NCBI GenBank assembly: GCA_022376515.1
Contig: WTXI01000087.1
Location: forward strand, 1-64,000
DNA: 64,000 nt
Direction: 5' to 3'
DNA from: Lactifluus volemus
Taxonomy: Eukaryota; Basidiomycota; Agaricomycetes; Russulales; Russulaceae
Shown here: positions 61,967 through 64,000 of the stretch, piece after piece
Numbering within the stretch: the stretch's first letter is position 1
How the letters are laid out: every line of letters starts with the position of its first letter
Notes under the pieces: model-generated
What the model saw: the letters and a program-made list of their open reading frames with translations, nothing else
Databases searched by the model: none
Told to the model about the DNA's origin: nothing
Position numbers and translations under genes: made by a program

Positions 61967-62735
61967 TTAGTTCACCCCTTTATCATCGCCGCCGGTGCCG
62001 TGTACGACGTTGGCAAGCTGATAGAGGAAAGAGGAATCGACGTCATCATCATCCAAGCGCCACAGGGCCTCCCAGTTCTCGCCAGAGTTAAGGGTTCGCC
62101 GCAGTGGCCACACACTGGCAGCATGCGTTAATGCACCAAAAATGAATAAATCTTGTGCCGCATGCAACTCCCAATGGCCGGGGACATTACACCACACTCA
62201 GCAATCTGATGGGTTCACTCAATGTCTCCCGCCGCCACAGACCAAAGGAGATAGCGAAAAAGCAGATTAGAATAAGGTTTCGTCGCAAGGATGCATGATA
62301 ATGACGGTGATAGATATTGCATCCGAAGAGAATCTGAACCCTAGAGGCGAATTTGAAACGTCATGGCCCATACACTGAAGAGCACCCAGCGACACGATGC
62401 AATCACGGTCGAATAAAAAGCAGCGTGCTGATCCGCGACAAAACACAAGTCTTATTTTGGTCAGGGTAGGTCAGGGCTATAGCACTCCCGGACAAGCCCG
62501 AGTCAATGCCAGTGTGACATCCGCTACGCCGGGCCACCGGACCCACCCTCCCACCACTTATCGATCCTGGAAGTGCCAAACGGCACTGCGCAGCACATGT
62601 CATCAGCTGCGACGCCGTAATGGAAGTAGCCTGAGAGACATCCCGACATAGTATGTAGCTCGGAGCTGCGACCGAAAGCTTGCCAGTGATCGCCGCAGAC
62701 CGGTCGCATTGATCCGATGCGAGAGTCCACCAGTT
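61967..62735 (-). repeat. Low-copy repeat R2, best preserved copy
   Basis: The minus strand at 62197-61967 is open and reads ELHAAQDLFIFGALTHAASV WPL, then NSGENWEALWRLDDDDVDSS FLYQLANV, ending KGVN. It looks like the C-terminal end of a real protein. The upstream part (62735-62500) aligns to 59895-59740. No family is recognised and no full gene can be assembled. Confidence 0.6.
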
Positions 62736-63061
62736 AGCCTAACAAGCACTTGGTATGACTGGTGGGAAACCGAAAGCGTTGATTGTCAAAAGTTCTCTCC
62801 CACTAGAGTGCAAATGTCCGACTATCAGAAACAGGCCGGAGGCGGGGAGAAAGGTGACGGACTACCGAATACTATATCCAACCCCTCCTTCGGCCACAGC
62901 CATCATTCGGACGGTCACACAGTGTCACACTGGCTCCACGTGATGGACAGGCCCTTGCACCGGCCATTACAGATTCCAGCTCGACTCAACCAGCTCACCC
63001 ATTTTGGGTGAGCCGCTCGAGCTGTCGCATGACGAATCTGGAAATATTCTAAATTTGGACA

Positions 63062-63435
63062 ATGGCTGCCAGCGTTTGCCTGTGGCTTCATGTATCACAG
63101 CCCCCGCAGGAACGGCAGTACCGACGACCTCACCGCGTCCACTACCTCCCTCGTCGACCTCTTCCAGCGGACTCCCGACACCGAGCACGTCCGGAACGTC
63201 CACTCCCTGCTTCCCTCAACAACAGCCAGCAGCAGCCGCTACAGCCACTACGCTCACCGCTCTCGTACCCGGGCCCGCACCTGCTGCGCCATCCGCGGCC
63301 GTCACCACTACATCCGTTTGGCGCGGGTGGGACACCCAGAGCATGCATGCCGACGTAATGGGCCCATTCCTGCCTCCGTTTGGAACTAGCCCCGGTTCTG
63401 GAAGCAGTCCTGGCGCGACGGTCGAGTATTTGCAA
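63062..63435 (+). pseudogene. Gene X fragment, copy 4 (exon 1 only)
   Basis: It matches the Pro/Ser/Thr-rich and SMHADVMGPFLPPFGTSPGS part of gene X exon 1. It stops exactly after GTCGAGTATTTG (EYL), where repeat R1 begins. The rest of the gene is absent. Confidence 0.85.
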
Positions 63436-64000
63436 GCCAGCCCCTGAAATATAGCGTGTGACATAGAATGACTGGGTAAAGGTGTAACAAGGTGAGCCTC
63501 ACCATCTTGAATTTTGATCCCATCCCGCCTCGGGCAAGAGGTTCCACAAGAGTCGTGAAGCGAAGGTGGAAGGCTTCGGTGGCCACTTCAAGTTTATATC
63601 GCTTCCTGTCCATGTAAGCTGATCCAGGGTGGTGATGTAAAGTGTCGCAGGAGGGGGACAAACTGAGTGGAAAGAACCAAATCGTTCCGTGACACGCCCA
63701 GGGGCCAAGGAGGATGAGGCATTTCCAACACGCACTCTACACGCCTCACGCGCCTCACTTCTTAATGGCTATTGTTGTACATGTGTTCCTGTAGAGGTCA
63801 TCGCTACCTCTGTGTGTCAATAGTCGAATCATTTTCGCTAGTCCTACCTGACTCGGAGTCCTCATGCCAGTGTCCTCATTCCAGTGTTCCCGATTACTTT
63901 CAGTTAGCTTGCGCACACCTACAGGGCGACTACACAATCTAGAACTTTCGTCATCAGCAAGGTTTAATTAATTTTACGCCAGCATCTTCTGGCTAGGCCT
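63436..64000. repeat. Low-copy repeat R1, copy 2 (to window edge)
   Basis: This is the partner of 51540-52085, with small indels and many substitutions. It is fused directly to the gene X fragment and reaches the window edge at GGCTAGGCCT, a sequence also found at the end of copy 1. Confidence 0.85.

Overview
This window reads as nuclear DNA of a filamentous basidiomycete, most likely an Agaricomycete. Genes are split by many short introns of about 50-80 nt with GT...AG ends. The gene content also fits: a NACHT-WD40 NLR, a TPR-CHAT protein, a multi-pass membrane protein resembling the DUF6534 type, GH31 and GH88 enzymes, and fungal-type TBP, VPS1, Rab11 and NTF2. I see no bacterial operons, no CRISPR array and no rRNA. 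The species cannot be named from the sequence alone.

Layout. (1) 1-4556: a large minus-strand NLR (C2 - helical linker - NACHT - WD40) that runs off the left edge. Its WD40 array is made of near-identical 129-bp units, three of which carry one-base deletions. (2) 5000-19600: a decayed aspartic-protease-like remnant, a Cys-rich single-pass membrane protein, a PP2C phosphatase, the multi-pass membrane protein and a GH31 glucosidase. (3) 19997-42228: a mostly housekeeping block with TBP, a GH88 hydrolase, VPS1/dynamin, an unknown 298-aa protein, a LOG-family enzyme, tryptophanyl-tRNA synthetase, an ITFG1/TIP-like FG-GAP protein, Rab11/Ypt31, NTF2, an unrecognised Ser/Asn/Pro-rich protein ('gene X') and a C2H2 zinc-finger protein. 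Several pairs in this block share very short divergent promoters. A wrecked TPR-CHAT copy (28.1-29.3 kb) interrupts it. (4) 42.3-64 kb: a repeat-rich accessory region of segmental duplications and decayed genes around one intact TPR-CHAT gene (52310-55464). The gene X/C2H2 pair is repeated in decaying copies at 49.5-51.2, 56.2-59.0 and 63.1-63.4 kb. Other low-copy repeats lie at 43.4-46.5, 51.5-52.1, 59.2-62.7 and 63.4-64.0 kb. There is a MITE-like element with nested hairpins at 61.2-61.6 kb and a tRNA-like pseudogene beside it.

How the genes may work together. The housekeeping block covers transcription initiation, vesicle fission and recycling, nuclear import and translation. The accessory part is dominated by two families linked elsewhere to programmed cell death and non-self recognition: NLRs, and TPR-CHAT caspase-like proteases. 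One intact TPR-CHAT gene, two wrecked copies and an NLR with a homogenised WD40 array together look like birth-and-death evolution of an immunity or allorecognition repertoire. That link is inference; no gasdermin-like partner was recognised in the window.

The best sequence-level discoveries are a 5-nt microexon in Rab11, a perfect 29-bp foldback that looks like a template-switch mutation inside a CHAT pseudogene, and the MITE-like element with TIRs and a 4-bp target duplication.
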